A stretch of DNA of 64,000 bases from Entonaema liquescens. Its lineage: Eukaryota > Ascomycota > Sordariomycetes > Xylariales > Xylariaceae. Location of the stretch: assembly GCA_902805475.1 (NCBI GenBank), contig CADCSX010000009.1, positions 1,240,001 to 1,304,000 of the forward strand, in the 5' to 3' direction. This document shows positions 46,882 through 58,800 of the stretch, piece after piece. The position numbers and the translations under genes are program-made. Numbering within the stretch: position 1 is the first letter of the stretch; every line of letters starts with the position of its first letter. A model generated the notes under the pieces. That model ran no database searches and was not told the DNA's origin. It worked only from the letters and a program-made list of their open reading frames with translations.

Positions 46882-49800
46882 AATTCACGGATTAGTGCCA
46901 GCTTGATCAGGAGATCCCCTAGGATCGCAAGCAAAGGGGAGAAACATATGGACCAAGCTAAAACACCTGAGATCTCCCAGTCGCTCGAAGCATGCCACTG
47001 GCGAAATTTCCGGTGATAAGTCTAATCACAATCTGAAGAAAGTAGTGAAGCGAGTCCATTTTGATTAATTCACATGAGGTACGACACCTATATTCTGAGG
47101 TTTGATTAGGATAACCCACCCAAGTACCTATGTTAAGGCACCCTATTCATTATGGCTGTCTTGTGCGTTTGTATTTATCAAGCATAAGAGTGTTTGTACT
47201 TTTGTTTTTACTTAATCACGCTTCCAGCGTTTGTCTGTTGCAAAACGATGAACACATTGGATTGAAGCAAATCCTCTATGAAGTGGAAAGGAGGTTTAGG
47301 GGTTGAGATTCGCTGCTGCCTACCTGTTGTAGATAATACATTAAGCATTGCCCTTTTACAAGGCATTTTAACTATGGGGTTCAACATTTTCATCCTTCCG
47401 TGCTTCTTGACAAGACTACTAGAATTCTTTTAGGATATCAAAATAAAGTATTTGCCGTCCCATGAGCAAATTTGACCTTGTCCCTGCCCCTGCCTTTTTC
47501 GCACCATTCTCGTGACATGTCAAGAGTTCATTGGGTACCCCTGAAAGGAAAATAAGGTAAGAGTGGGCTAACTTAGAGATTCTGGTTCCATCTAATCCCA
47601 CGATTGTCACTTAGGTACGCTAACAAATCCAGACAATTCTTGTAGTGTCATAGTGTCGTCTCTCACTATTTTGTCCTTTTGACTAGACCTTAAAATCAAC
47701 TTGACATGTAGAATAATTTCGCTCTACCCCAAGGCTGATTGACCAAATTGCCGGTGCTGCCTAAAAGTCATTTCGCTCTCGTTTAGTTAGTAACTAGCAA
47801 ACTGCCAAAAGCCGTAGATGTGGGGCCATCGCAACACTGCCCCTTAAGGCAATACAGACTTCTCCATAAGCGGTGAGGCCGCATGATAGCAGTGTATTTT
47901 TCTCCGAAGCCTATGTGAATTGGATCGCTGTCGCGTGGGGAAAGGCAGATCGTTGGATCGTTGTGTATGTTGAGTTATGACAGGCCGGGGGGCCCTACAA
48001 GTGGAATCATGACAGGGGGGGTTCCATATCGGAGTGGTTCCGTCTATACAATTGTCCGTAGGCTCGATTTACGAAATGGCGTTAAAATAACTGGCACTTC
48101 TACTAATATTCACTCTGGTAGGTACGCTCGTTTTTTTTTCGATACCCTCCTGCCCAGGCTAACAGGTCAAAACTGCCTGAGGTGAATATGAGTGGGCGGC
48201 TGTGAGTAGGTAGGACTCATTTCCTTGTCTCGTGGAGTCACTTGTGAAGTAAGCTCGGACTTAAGGAGATGGCGCCCTGCCCCTTTTTGGCAAGATAGGC
48301 TAGTATGATAACCGTAGAGAATTATAGAGTAATTAATGCAGTCTCCTATTATCTGACAACGTATTCCTCTCGTGGCTAGGTTATAACATGTTTTGATCTA
48401 CTGAATGCGGTGTGTTTTGTGTAAGCTACTCTCGGATACGCGGATATGTCGACTCCAAAGCGATCGACGGGAAGAGGCCGTTTGTTAAGCGAATCAGAGA
48501 CTGCCCGAGCAATAGAAAATTTGAATACCCTTCGATTAGCATAGTCGGGATATCGTAGAAGGGTATGTGTGTGGGATAGGGGTACACGCTGGATATTGGA
48601 GTACGCCTTTCCATCTAACTCAGTAAATACAACACCTAAACGCCGAAAAGCAGGCTTGACGCCGTTGAAGCGATCACGTAGGTCTGATAAGAACTGCTTT
48701 GATGTCGTATGTTGTTAAAATGCGGATCCTTCGAGTAGCTTCGTTAGGCTCACTGGAGTGGTCATGTATTTCTTAGCGCACCAAAGTCCTAATACAAACG
48801 AGGCATAGAAAATGTATGGTAATGGAGAGAGTGGAAAATGCGTATACGTGATAGTATGATGTTTGATAGTCTAAACATCTAGCCGTGGGCGTTGAGTGGC
48901 GCAGTCTTTCTTTCGCAAACAAATAAGCTAAGCGTTGACAACACGAAGGCAGGATAGACCAAAGATGATACTATTCAGGGAAGTCCCGCAACGATATAGA
49001 CCAATTAAGACGATACTATTAGACTGATGGGACATCTTAGTCTCTCGTGGTCCTTGGGCTTAGCAGCATCCCCTATAGGTAATAAGGAATATTTAGCGAT
49101 AATGGTGTTGTCAAGATGCCTTTTTGAATCTTCATCGAATTGGAATTGGTTAGTACAATAGTTTATGCCGTAGTCTGATGGGGCAACCTAAATAGGATAG
49201 TCATTCCGTTCCAAAGGTGGATTGCGACTCTGGAGTAGGGTTAGTTAAATGTTCAAGTGAGGTGTTAGGAGGAAACTTTTAATGGATATAGTATCACTTG
49301 TTTTTCCACTTCATGCCCCTGACTTGCATAGATCTTATTTAGATAGCCAGCGCTAATACACGTTATTGTTTAATTCGTGTACTATACTAATACATCTTTT
49401 ATACGCCTTCGTGGCTGAGCACATATCATAGAAGTGAGTAATAGCACGTAAAGTAAGATAATACCTCTTAGACACGTGATTTAGGAAAATATTATTATAG
49501 GTAGATAGGTATTCACGTTAGGTAATTGTAATTGTTTTGTCACTCTTATTCATTTAGCTATACATCGTGCAAACAACAGTTCGTATATCCAAGCAAGTAA
49601 GGGAGGATGTGTTTGCTGAAGCATTTTATAGTAGTACATGGAATAGATAGGTATACTTCACTTATTAGATTGTGTGGAGAAGAAATGATAGGTTGCTTTA
49701 GGAGGTGAGACTAAAGAGCAGAAGTGCCTAGTTAGCCTAGAGGTCAGCCCAGTACCGCCATAATTAAGTGCAATTCAATGTAACGCTCAATTGATAAGGT

Positions 49801-49973
49801 ACCTGACTAGAACTCCCGCTAGAATTACCAAAGTACTGTACATACATAGCCAGGTAAGTAATACTTACCAAGACTACCTAGCCACACCGTATCTACATGT
49901 AGCCTAATCTCAATCAGGCTTAGCATTTACTATGCGCGAGCCTTACTTTGGGGTTTCCGACAATCTTCAATCT

Positions 49974-50038
49974 CCACGCTTCTACGCTTCTACGCTTCCA
50001 CGCTTCCACGCGACATGACACATGACACATGACACATG
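49974..50038. repeat. two adjoining short tandem arrays
   Basis: Four 8-bp units C(C/T)ACGCTT at 49974-50005, then 7-bp ACATGAC units, three full and one partial, at 50013-50038. They lie upstream of the adenosine deaminase gene. Confidence 0.85.
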
Positions 50039-50255
50039 TATTCTTATTACAACTCCAGATGTGTTTGATGGGATAACTACATATAGGCAGTGATAAACGG
50101 CACGATAGAATTCATTTCGCACCACTGACTAAAATAAATGAGGGACTCTCAGCTCTGTTCCACTCTTAGCCGTCACCGCTAACCCGGAAGCTCACATCTT
50201 TTTTTTATCACGACGTATTCACCAAATGCGCTTATGTGCTTAGGTCCAATCCGCA

Positions 50256-50267
50256 ATATATATAAAG
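50256..50267 (+). promoter_or_regulatory. TATA-box-like element
   Basis: ATATATATAAAG about 30-40 bp upstream of the chosen start of the deaminase gene. If real, an upstream in-frame ATG at 50234 cannot be the start. Confidence 0.4.
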
Positions 50268-50296
50268 ACCGTGGTACCGGCCAACATGAACCAACC

Positions 50297-52440
50297 ATGC
50301 CAACCATGAACAACTCTCCACACAAACCATCTAAACTTCCTCCCCAACTGCGCAAGTTTAGCAGAATGGCTAGTAACTTCTTCCACTCCCTTTCCGGGCC
50401 ATCCAAGGCTCAGGCAAACCATCACGGCGGGGCTCTCGTCGAATTGCATTTTCAAGATGCGATGAGGAAGCTGGCTAGCCCTGAAGAGGAAGCCGCAAAC
50501 AAAAAATTGTTAGAGAAGAGAGATGCAGATAGGCAATGGTATAGCGGAGATAGATTTCCTGGAGACCATTTCTCTCGGAATGTTCATGTCATCGACAAAA
50601 CCGAGCTGCTGAAAGCAGCGCGCTCTCTGCCCAAAGGCGCGCATCTTCATATCCATTTTAACTCTACCCTCCTCCCCGGATTTCTCTTGGGTATAGCCAA
50701 AGAAATGCCCAATATGTACATCTCGAGCCCTACTCACAAGCTACGGTCCAAGTCCGACTTCGATAATTGTGAGATTGTATTCACACTCCGGAAAACAAAG
50801 GAAATTCTTGACGACCCGGACGTAGACCCCATCCGTCAAGAGCAGGAATTATCTTCTAAGGACCCAAAGGGCCCAAATCTCTTTCGTAACGATTATGAGC
50901 CACGCCAACTCATGCGTTACCAATATTTCCGTTCTATATGGAACGAGGAGAGAAAGGCTAGGGAAAAGTCTGCATCGCAAAACCAAGAGAAAACTGGCCA
51001 AACTCAACTTGGACTCTGGGATATGAATATAGAGTGTGACGATTGGCTTATTAGTAAACTCGTCTTTCATAAGGAGCAAATCGACGAAATATTCAATTCG
51101 GAAGATAAATCTTTAAAGTCAAAAGAGGACGAGCAAGCAAGACAAAAGCAAGCAGAGGAAGCAGGGTGGCCAAAGAATATCGAATCGGATTTTCAAAATA
51201 GCCCATACAAACCTACACGTGAGAGAGCAGCAAGGTACTTTATACCCCCTATTCCATTACTACGAACTAGCTAACAAAATTTGCAGAGCCTGGGAAAAAT
51301 TCAACGGCCGCACAAGAATGATGAAGGGCCTATTTAATTACGAAAAGGCATTCAGGGCTTATACTAGGAAATGCTTAGAAGAATTCGTCAGAGAAAACGT
51401 CCAATATGCAGAGATCCGACCAAACTTTATGAAGAGCAACCAAGTTTCACGAGATGATGGGTCTGAAGGTTTCAATAACTTCGGCTTAATGGAAATCATC
51501 ATCGAGGAGTATGAGAAATTCATGAAAGACATCGGGGATATGGACGAGCACGGCCAAATTAAAGAAAATAGGGAGTTAGATTCGGAAGGTAACCCGGTGT
51601 ACTTAGATGGTACTGACATTCCGCGTGGAAATGGCCACATCCCATCTCTTAGCGGTATGAAGGTTATCTATTGCACGCCTCGGTCTTTTCCTAAAGCCAT
51701 GGTAAAGGATGCATTGGATGAATGCATACGGATGAAGAAGAGATGGCCACAATATATAGCCGGCTTCGATCTGGTAGGCGAAGAGGCCTACGATAAGAAA
51801 TATCCACTACGATATTTCGAGGAAGAGTTTAGGCAGTTTCAGGAGAACTGCGAGAAAGAGCAGCTGGATATTCCGTTTTTATTTCACTGCGGCGAGACCC
51901 CTGACGACATCGAAGGCAACCTCGAATGCGCGCTTGATCTAAAGGCTAAACGGATTGGACATGGCTACGCGCTACCACAAAAACCTGACGTCATGGAACA
52001 GATGAGGGATAATGAGGTCTGTGTTGAGGCGTGCCCAATCTCGAACATGGTCCTCGGATTAGTGGAGCATATGCATGATCACCGGATTTACACGCTGCTT
52101 GAGCACGAAGTTCATTGCAGCTTGAACAGTGACAACGGCACTCTTTTTAGGTAAGTCCCTAAAGCCCTGGGGTTTTGAATACACGGTCTTACTTTACTAT
52201 TCTAGGTCTACATTATCGCACGATTTTTATGAAGTTATGATTGGCAATCGAAATATGGATCTCTTTGGTTGGCGCCAACTTGCGAGATGGAGCATCGATC
52301 ATTCTTGCATGAGCCCAGTCGAACGCGAGCGATGCCTAGCAGAATGGCAAAGGCGATGGAGCGATGAATTTATTCCACAAATCTTTGGGAAACTGTCCGA
52401 TAGCCGTCTAACAAGGCTCGACAGGCTAAGTCAGATCTAA
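50297..52440 (+). CDS. ADGF/CECR1-type adenosine deaminase
   Basis: Metal-dependent deaminase of the amidohydrolase superfamily converting adenosine to inosine. Exons 50297-51234, 51287-52150 and 52206-52440. The first donor, after AARAAR-like ERAAR, was picked because it gives RAWEKFNGRTRMMKGLFNYEKAF in phase. Metal and catalytic motifs: GAHLHIHFNSTL (His-x-His), PFLFHCGET, RIGHGYAL, EACPISNMVL, and SLNSDNGTLFRSTLSHDFYEV. NVQYAEIRPNFM is also typical. The ADGF subfamily is often secreted, but this start region (MPTMNNSPHKPSK) shows no signal peptide. MASNFF at 50366 is another possible start. About 676 residues. Confidence 0.88.
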
Positions 52441-53671
52441 GAGAGTCGGAACAAATGAGAGGCTAAGCTTAACTAAGAAGCATGGTAGCCACTTATAAAC
52501 CAGGCGTGTCTTTGGACCGGGGGGCGGGGGGATGGGGTTCGGGCGATGAGACGGACGTAGATATTTACGATTTTGATACCCGAGTTGACGAGGCGCTTGA
52601 CGGCGTTTATGTTATTACATCCAGGGCCAAGAACATAAGTAGGCGGGTTTTCGTCTTACTTAGTTCAGGGAGTTATTATCCGGAACTTATGAATATTCTT
52701 ACTTTACTACTATCACTTTCTTACCTGCCAAATAAAATAGGTGCTATGTGATCTCAATAGGTTATTAGCCATATCAATAAATACCTCTTACCGAACCACC
52801 TATCGCAGAACCCTCCATTACTTCTTACAATGCCTGCCATCCTATAATATTATTCCGTGTTTATTGACGTCCTGCAAGTATTTGTAGAGGCCGCCTTCAT
52901 GAGAAACACAGCATAGAGGCTGTGGATAGTATATACACATGCGCCTCGAACAAAGGAGGCTCTGGGAGGTCAAAGTGGAGTTGATCGAGTTATTGTACTT
53001 CCAATCATGGGCAGGCTTGGCACTATTACGCTACCACTAAACCCAATGATTTAAAGCCAGTTGGGTCTATCCGACGCGTGCCAGCGCACTGGGCAGTAGG
53101 CGGGCCGTAGCGGCTAATGCTACGCTGAAGACCCTGGAACCTAACGCATGTTAATACAAAACCAAAGAAGGATTATGTGGGACTCAAGATATCAACCAAT
53201 TAAAACTGTAAAATCTTCAAAGCGGGCAAGGATCATCCCCAACTCGAATATCTTTCGAAACTTTGCGGCACCGCGAACGTTTATTTCATTTTCAGCCTCC
53301 AACGTCTTTTACTCTTTTCCTTCTCATTGCTCATTGCTCATTGCTCATTGTACTATACCCTTTTAAAAAGTCGGAGCTTTACCGACTGGCCCCGTCTATT
53401 TATATATATATGTATTTATTATGATTGTTTTGTAAATGTAGTCGTTTAAGTAATTTTACCTAACACATCTTTTTCCCCATCGAACCCGTCATTTCGACTC
53501 AATCGACCTAACAATCCAATTTACCTAGCTTTAAAGCTCAAAGCTCGAATCCTAGTAGCGTTGGTTTCGGATTGCTTTTCTACATTCCTCCCCCGCCTAC
53601 GGCTCGAACCTAATTGCCTACCTTACCGACCGGCTGGAACTTACTAAACGCCTAGTAAAAAACTATAAATA
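52441..53671. other. intergenic region, deaminase / membrane protein
   Basis: No gene recognised. Four CTCATTG units lie at 53324-53351, and a pyrimidine-rich leader precedes the next gene. Confidence 0.5.
53324..53351. repeat. (CTCATTG)4 tandem repeat
   Basis: Four perfect 7-bp units in the leader region of the downstream membrane-protein gene. Confidence 0.9.
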
Positions 53672-55246
53672 ATGGCCGACGATACAGATGGTGTTATTAG
53701 ATCTAAGGCTGCTAGCTGGTTCTCCTCTGACGTCCTAGGCGCTGAGGGACCTGGAGGTTGGCGTCTTGATGTTGTTACTCTACTCGCCGTCATTGGCGAG
53801 TCTTCAATAGCAGAACATTGCCAAACTATTACTGCCAGTATCTTCTGCCTCCTCCCGCGCATTATTCCCGCCCCGCAGGCTTTCCTGAAACCTTCCCGTC
53901 CCGGTCGTTTGCCTGAGACCACGGCAAAGATGACCGGCGTCTACAGCGGTGTCGTCCTCGATACAGTAGGATTCTTTGCCAACATTATCCACCCCCTTGA
54001 CGAGTTACAACCGTTTGCTTTCAAAGTCCTACATATTACCCATACCGACCGCAATAACGCTGGTGGCGTCGAAGCCCCCAGCAGACCTAGGAATGGCACT
54101 GATTTGCTTAAAAGAATGCGTACAAATGGAAAGACTACTCCCCCTCCGTCACATGAACTCCGTGTTTTACCACGTGGTCCTCCGGAAGAACGTAATAGGG
54201 GTGCACCAGATGGGCCGATAGACACAGGATACAGCAACGACGTGGAGGCTGGGCCGACGCCGGGTATAAATAGGCGGGCAACAATGAAGGAGAAGATCCA
54301 AGATTTTGCAGCCAACCCGACGCTTGCGAATAATAAGAAACGACCCGCAATTCCTGCTACCCTATATTCGCCTGTACACGTCCTCTCGCTCTTTTCTCTT
54401 CTATTGACATGCGGTATCATCGCCCTCGCAGCAGTACTCCAGGATGGGACAGCCATTCTTGCCGTCACCCTCATTTCCTTTGCAAGTTCGATCGTGGGTT
54501 GGGCTTCATGGTGGCGACCGATCCTAATGAATCGCAGCCACACCAATACTGTCCCTGACGGGGACGTGATTATTCGCACGCGTGAGGGCGCATTCCTCCT
54601 TATCAAGTGCACCGAAGAGGTAGCACGTGAGCTCTACTCGGGTACAGAAGAATGCGAGTACCACGTTAGCGGGAGTGCATATAGGGTGCTCATGGGACTC
54701 GGAACCTGCTTGCTAATGGTATCTGTCATTCTGTTGGGCAACTGCAAATGGTGGTCTCAAGTTTTCATCGGTGTTAGTTACATCGTATTAAACGGACTTT
54801 ACTGGACTATGGGGTTAATCCCCAGACGCTTTTTCTGGGACTTGAGCCGCTATGACATTAGGGACATAACTCCTAAAGAAGCACGAAACGCGCACGGGGA
54901 GACCTCTAATGACCCGCGGGAAGGGGTTAAAAGCTTCACGCGTACTCTATGGTTTGCGATCCGCGAAACCAAACGTACGGCGTGGGTTAATAGGAGCGGC
55001 GCCGCCCCCGACACTCCACAATGGCGCAAGTGGCTTGCAGAGGCCGAGGAAGCCGCGAAATCAAATAACAAGGACTGGACTGCTGTTGCTCGTAAGGACG
55101 TGATTATGAAGATGTCGGAGAACGAACTCAATAACAGAGACATTTCGACGTCCGAGCCGATTCGAGAATTTGACCAGGCGGAGCAAGCGGCACCGGCTAC
55201 TCAGATACAACCACGGGACCGGCGCCCTGCTGACGGTACTCTATAG
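53672..55246 (+). CDS. fungal conserved multi-spanning membrane protein
   Basis: Intronless, 524 residues; I do not recognise a characterised family. N-terminus: MADDTDGVIRSKAASWFSSDV, then weakly hydrophobic stretches to about residue 120. A Pro/Arg-rich cytosolic segment follows. Clear membrane helices are VLSLFSLLLTCGIIALAAVL, TAILAVTLISFASSIVGWASW, VLMGLGTCLLMVSVILLG and VFIGVSYIVLNGLYWTMGLI. A soluble domain with EGAFLLIKCTEEVARELYSGTEECEY sits between the helix pairs. The C-terminal tail is charged (QWRKWLAEAEEAAKSNNKDW). Such proteins are widespread in Pezizomycotina and of unknown role. Confidence 0.7.
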   Translation: MADDTDGVIRSKAASWFSSDVLGAEGPGGWRLDVVTLLAVIGESSIAEHCQTITASIFCLLPRIIPAPQAFLKPSRPGRLPETTAKMTGVYSGVVLDTVGFFANIIHPLDELQPFAFKVLHITHTDRNNAGGVEAPSRPRNGTDLLKRMRTNGKTTPPPSHELRVLPRGPPEERNRGAPDGPIDTGYSNDVEAGPTPGINRRATMKEKIQDFAANPTLANNKKRPAIPATLYSPVHVLSLFSLLLTCGIIALAAVLQDGTAILAVTLISFASSIVGWASWWRPILMNRSHTNTVPDGDVIIRTREGAFLLIKCTEEVARELYSGTEECEYHVSGSAYRVLMGLGTCLLMVSVILLGNCKWWSQVFIGVSYIVLNGLYWTMGLIPRRFFWDLSRYDIRDITPKEARNAHGETSNDPREGVKSFTRTLWFAIRETKRTAWVNRSGAAPDTPQWRKWLAEAEEAAKSNNKDWTAVARKDVIMKMSENELNNRDISTSEPIREFDQAEQAAPATQIQPRDRRPADGTL

Positions 55247-55870
55247 GTATTTCTGCCTAGGTTTATATCTCTATTATTATCTTTGGGAAATTAATGCGTT
55301 GGATACCCCTTAAATATGAGCGAGCGGGTTTGTGGTACCGAGACCTTTGCATTTTATTTCCACTACGGAGCTTTGGAAGATTGCTATTTGAGCCAATATT
55401 GGGGGATCTAATGACATTTTACGACCATTTTGCTTTTATCTAGTACCACTTCTTTTTTATCCAAGGCGCATATGCATATATACTGTATATTACGAAAAGC
55501 TTACATTGGTTGGAGGAGCATAATGATTTAACGGTCCCCGCATGCAGCGTGTACCTAGAACCAAAAGGGTAAAACTCATATTCTGTCAGATATAATTAGG
55601 TCATCTTCTTGGGCATGGGAGGAGGGGAAGTTGTTTTAGCGAGGAGTTTGGTGTCTAATAGTGGGCAAATGTTAACTTGCTTGTTTTTACCATGTCTTTG
55701 TAAGGAGATGTACGTTGAATTGCGTCGCTAGAAAAATCCACTAAAATATTGTGGTTCACGAATGATGGGAACTCCCAGTAAGCTTACAATTATGAATCTT
55801 ATCATAGTTATACAGACTAGAGTTTGGTATTGACTAGGTAATTATGTTTTCGAAACGAGAAACAACACAA
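55247..55870. other. intergenic region between convergent genes
   Basis: 3' flanks; no gene recognised. Confidence 0.55.
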
Positions 55871-58800
55871 TTACTGTGCGCTTCCGGGAGCACCATGCTG
55901 GGTATTGGTATCCTCGGCGCCGTAAGAGACCGGTATTGATGTCAGGTTTACGCCGCTGGGTTCTGCCCTCTGTTGCCCAGATACTGGATACGCTTCCGAA
56001 CGCCATCCTTGAGGCTGAGGTCCGGTTCCTTGACCTGGTACTGACTGGCCAAAGAGAGGGTCGTTAACTGGGGTATACCCTTGGCCCTGAGGATAATGTT
56101 GTGGTTGAGAGGATCCAGGGGCGTAGATGGATGGCCCCTCTGGCGATACCGACTGTGTATGTCTGGGATATTGTGAAGTTGATCCGTAACCGGAAGATGG
56201 GTGAGATGCTTGGAGGAAGGAGTTGTCTTGTTGGTACCCATGGCTTGAGTAACCGGCCCCTGTTGAAGGGCTTGGGTTTCTATATGCTTGTCCAGGCTGA
56301 TTGTAGGAAGCTCCACCATAATGCTCGAAAGATGAGCGTGTCTGTGCAGCTGAGGGCGACCTGTCCGGAATCCTAAAAGACCTAAGGGGATTCTGATTGT
56401 ATGTTCTTTCTTGATGGGCGGAGTTGGTCCCTCTTGAAGCCCTTTCATTTATCATAGAGTCAAACACTTGCTCGATAGCACGAATACCCAACTCCTTAGC
56501 GTGAGTTTCTTGGTCGGTGCCATGGACGGCTTTGAGGTACCTGACGAACTCAAGGTAGGCGCCTGAGACCGTTTCGATATTTGAGCGCTTCAGATATACT
56601 TTGGCCTTTGATTTGAATTTTAGGTCGAACCTCTTATCGTTTGGTAAGGCTTCAAACTCAGCTAGGGCCAGCGCCGTTTGGCAAGCATTCCGGATTTGTC
56701 GTCCATTCCACCGGGCCCGTTCATTCTCCAACCAGAACTTCGTGACGAAGCTAGAAATACCAATCTCATCGATGTCGATAGCCCTATCATTTTTCTTGTA
56801 CCTATCCCTGATCAGGTCAAAGTTCAGTTTGAAGATCCGGTTAGTTGCAATGTCATCTAGGGGTGGATAATAGAGACTCATGTGGATTCGAGAAGCAAAT
56901 GCTTCATCGAAATCGCCAATTCGGTTTGTGGTTAGGAACAGAATTCCAGCATAATATTCAAGTACACGTAGGAAAACTAAAGCGGACAATTAGACATCTC
57001 AACGAAGCTGTGCTAAGGCGTCTTGCTTACCAGCAACTAGACCGTTTCTCGTGAAGTCCTCTCTTCTCCTTGATGCAAGGAAAACATCGGCTTCGTCAAG
57101 TAGAAGAATACAGCCCCAGCGGTTAGCCAAAGAAAAGTTGGTTGACAACGCAGTTTCGACCTCCTTTGCGGTAGACCCTAAGTCACCTAAACGGGTATGA
57201 TGTCGGTTAGTCTGCCTTAGAGTATTGGGAAGGAGTAAATAAGAAAATAGAGTATTCGTACCACACGTTATTTGGAACAGGGGCTTATTAAACCTCTCAG
57301 CGACTCCCTCTTTGCATGAGGCCTGTTAGTTTACGGAATAGAATGTTGGTATGGGATTACCTACCGGCCGTTGTTGTTTTCCCCACACCCGGCGCGCCAT
57401 GGAGAAGTATAATTAAGCCCTTGCCTATAGAAATATGGTTAGGTACTAACCTCTAAAGAGTAATACTCAGGGCAGAGTTAAGGCTTCTTACCTTTGCCGC
57501 GGACAATGTCGACTTGCTCATTTGCTTTTGTTGGGACTCCTTATTCCTGAAATGCTGTGCGATCAAAGAAAGAATCATGTCCTTGATTTTTGGTCAAGCA
57601 CGAGTCGGTTAAATGCAGTTTCATCACCCTGATCTACATTGCCATCGGTTGCGGGGCTATTATTTGCGGTAGTGACCTTGGTGAGGTATGATAGGTCCAG
57701 TTGAGCTAAATATCGTCAGTCTTTAGATACGTGTAAAGGTGTGAGATAGGATGAGAGAGGCTCACCCCAGGTACGATCGCGGAGAATGAACCCGAAAACA
57801 GAATAAGACATAATTAACAACTCATCGTCCGTGAAATTGTTACTGTCAGCCTTGACTTCTTCCAAAGTCCTTGGGTAGATGGTGGAGGGCGGCAGTTTTT
57901 GCGAGTTCTTTTCCCTTAGTTCCATCGTGTCCCGAACGAAGTTCAGATGGCGACTATTTTCCATATGTGAATCATCTATCACATCTTCTCCGGCACAGCA
58001 AGTAGAGCAGGGTTCTACCTTCTTTTTCTTCTTAGCTTTACTCCGTAGTCCAAGATTGTCATCCATGTTTGCGCCTATAAGAGATGAAATCTTAGGGCGC
58101 CAACCCTTCTCAGGTTGGTGAGAAAACGCCTCTTGGAAGTCGATGACAACTTGACTTTCCACCTCATCTCGAGCGTCGACAGTGAATCCTGAATAGTACA
58201 TATGCTTGATACCAACCACGTCTACGAACATTTTACCTCGCTGGATAAATTCATTTCGTAACTCCTCCATCCTCGCTGCTATTTCATGCTCCAAGTCTCT
58301 TAGCTCGTTATTATCAGTTTTGAATTTCATGCCTCCCGTTCCCCTTATGAAATCTTTCATGACGTGAAATCGGAGTGGATATACATCGAAAGAAACAATA
58401 GACCTTTCGCCGTCGAACCGGTCGATCTCAAAGCTCTTCACTACTGGACCAAGCCATGAACCATCAAAGTGTATATATACACAATGAATGGCAATCGGGC
58501 TTTCGTCTAGCTCGTCTGATTCGGAATCCTCTTTGGAATTAGAAAACCTCCAAGGATTTGTGGCACCGACGATGCCATTATGAGGCGCTAGAGTGACGCC
58601 AGCAATTTTGTAAATTTGTTTGCCATCTGCTGAGATGACGAATTCTCCGGGCTGGTACAGATGCCAGAGATCTCCAAAGGTTACTTTGTCGCATTCTGCA
58701 CTTTTGAGATAAGTGTACTTCGGTTTAATATACGTGTCTAGGAATTCTATAAGGCATCCAAGGTGCTGTAGTCCCACCTCGGAAGTAGCATAACCTTCTG

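Larger units (their letters stand above)
46882..50296. other. 3.4 kb stretch without recognisable genes
   Basis: The longest non-repetitive gap of the window. Frames are short and lack family resemblance. Composition is normal, so it is not a RIP block. Short tandem repeats occur at its right end. Confidence 0.5.

Noticed and set aside
49974..50038. CRISPR-like array
   Set aside because: Units are 7-8 bp without spacers; simple tandem repeats in a fungal genome.
52482..52751. 89-codon frame after the deaminase
   Set aside because: Low protein-like character and no recognisable domain.
57262..57331. Apparent extra base at the AAA exon after Walker A
   Set aside because: Acceptor GCAAAG before AGGGAGTC gives TTTAEGVAERF in phase.
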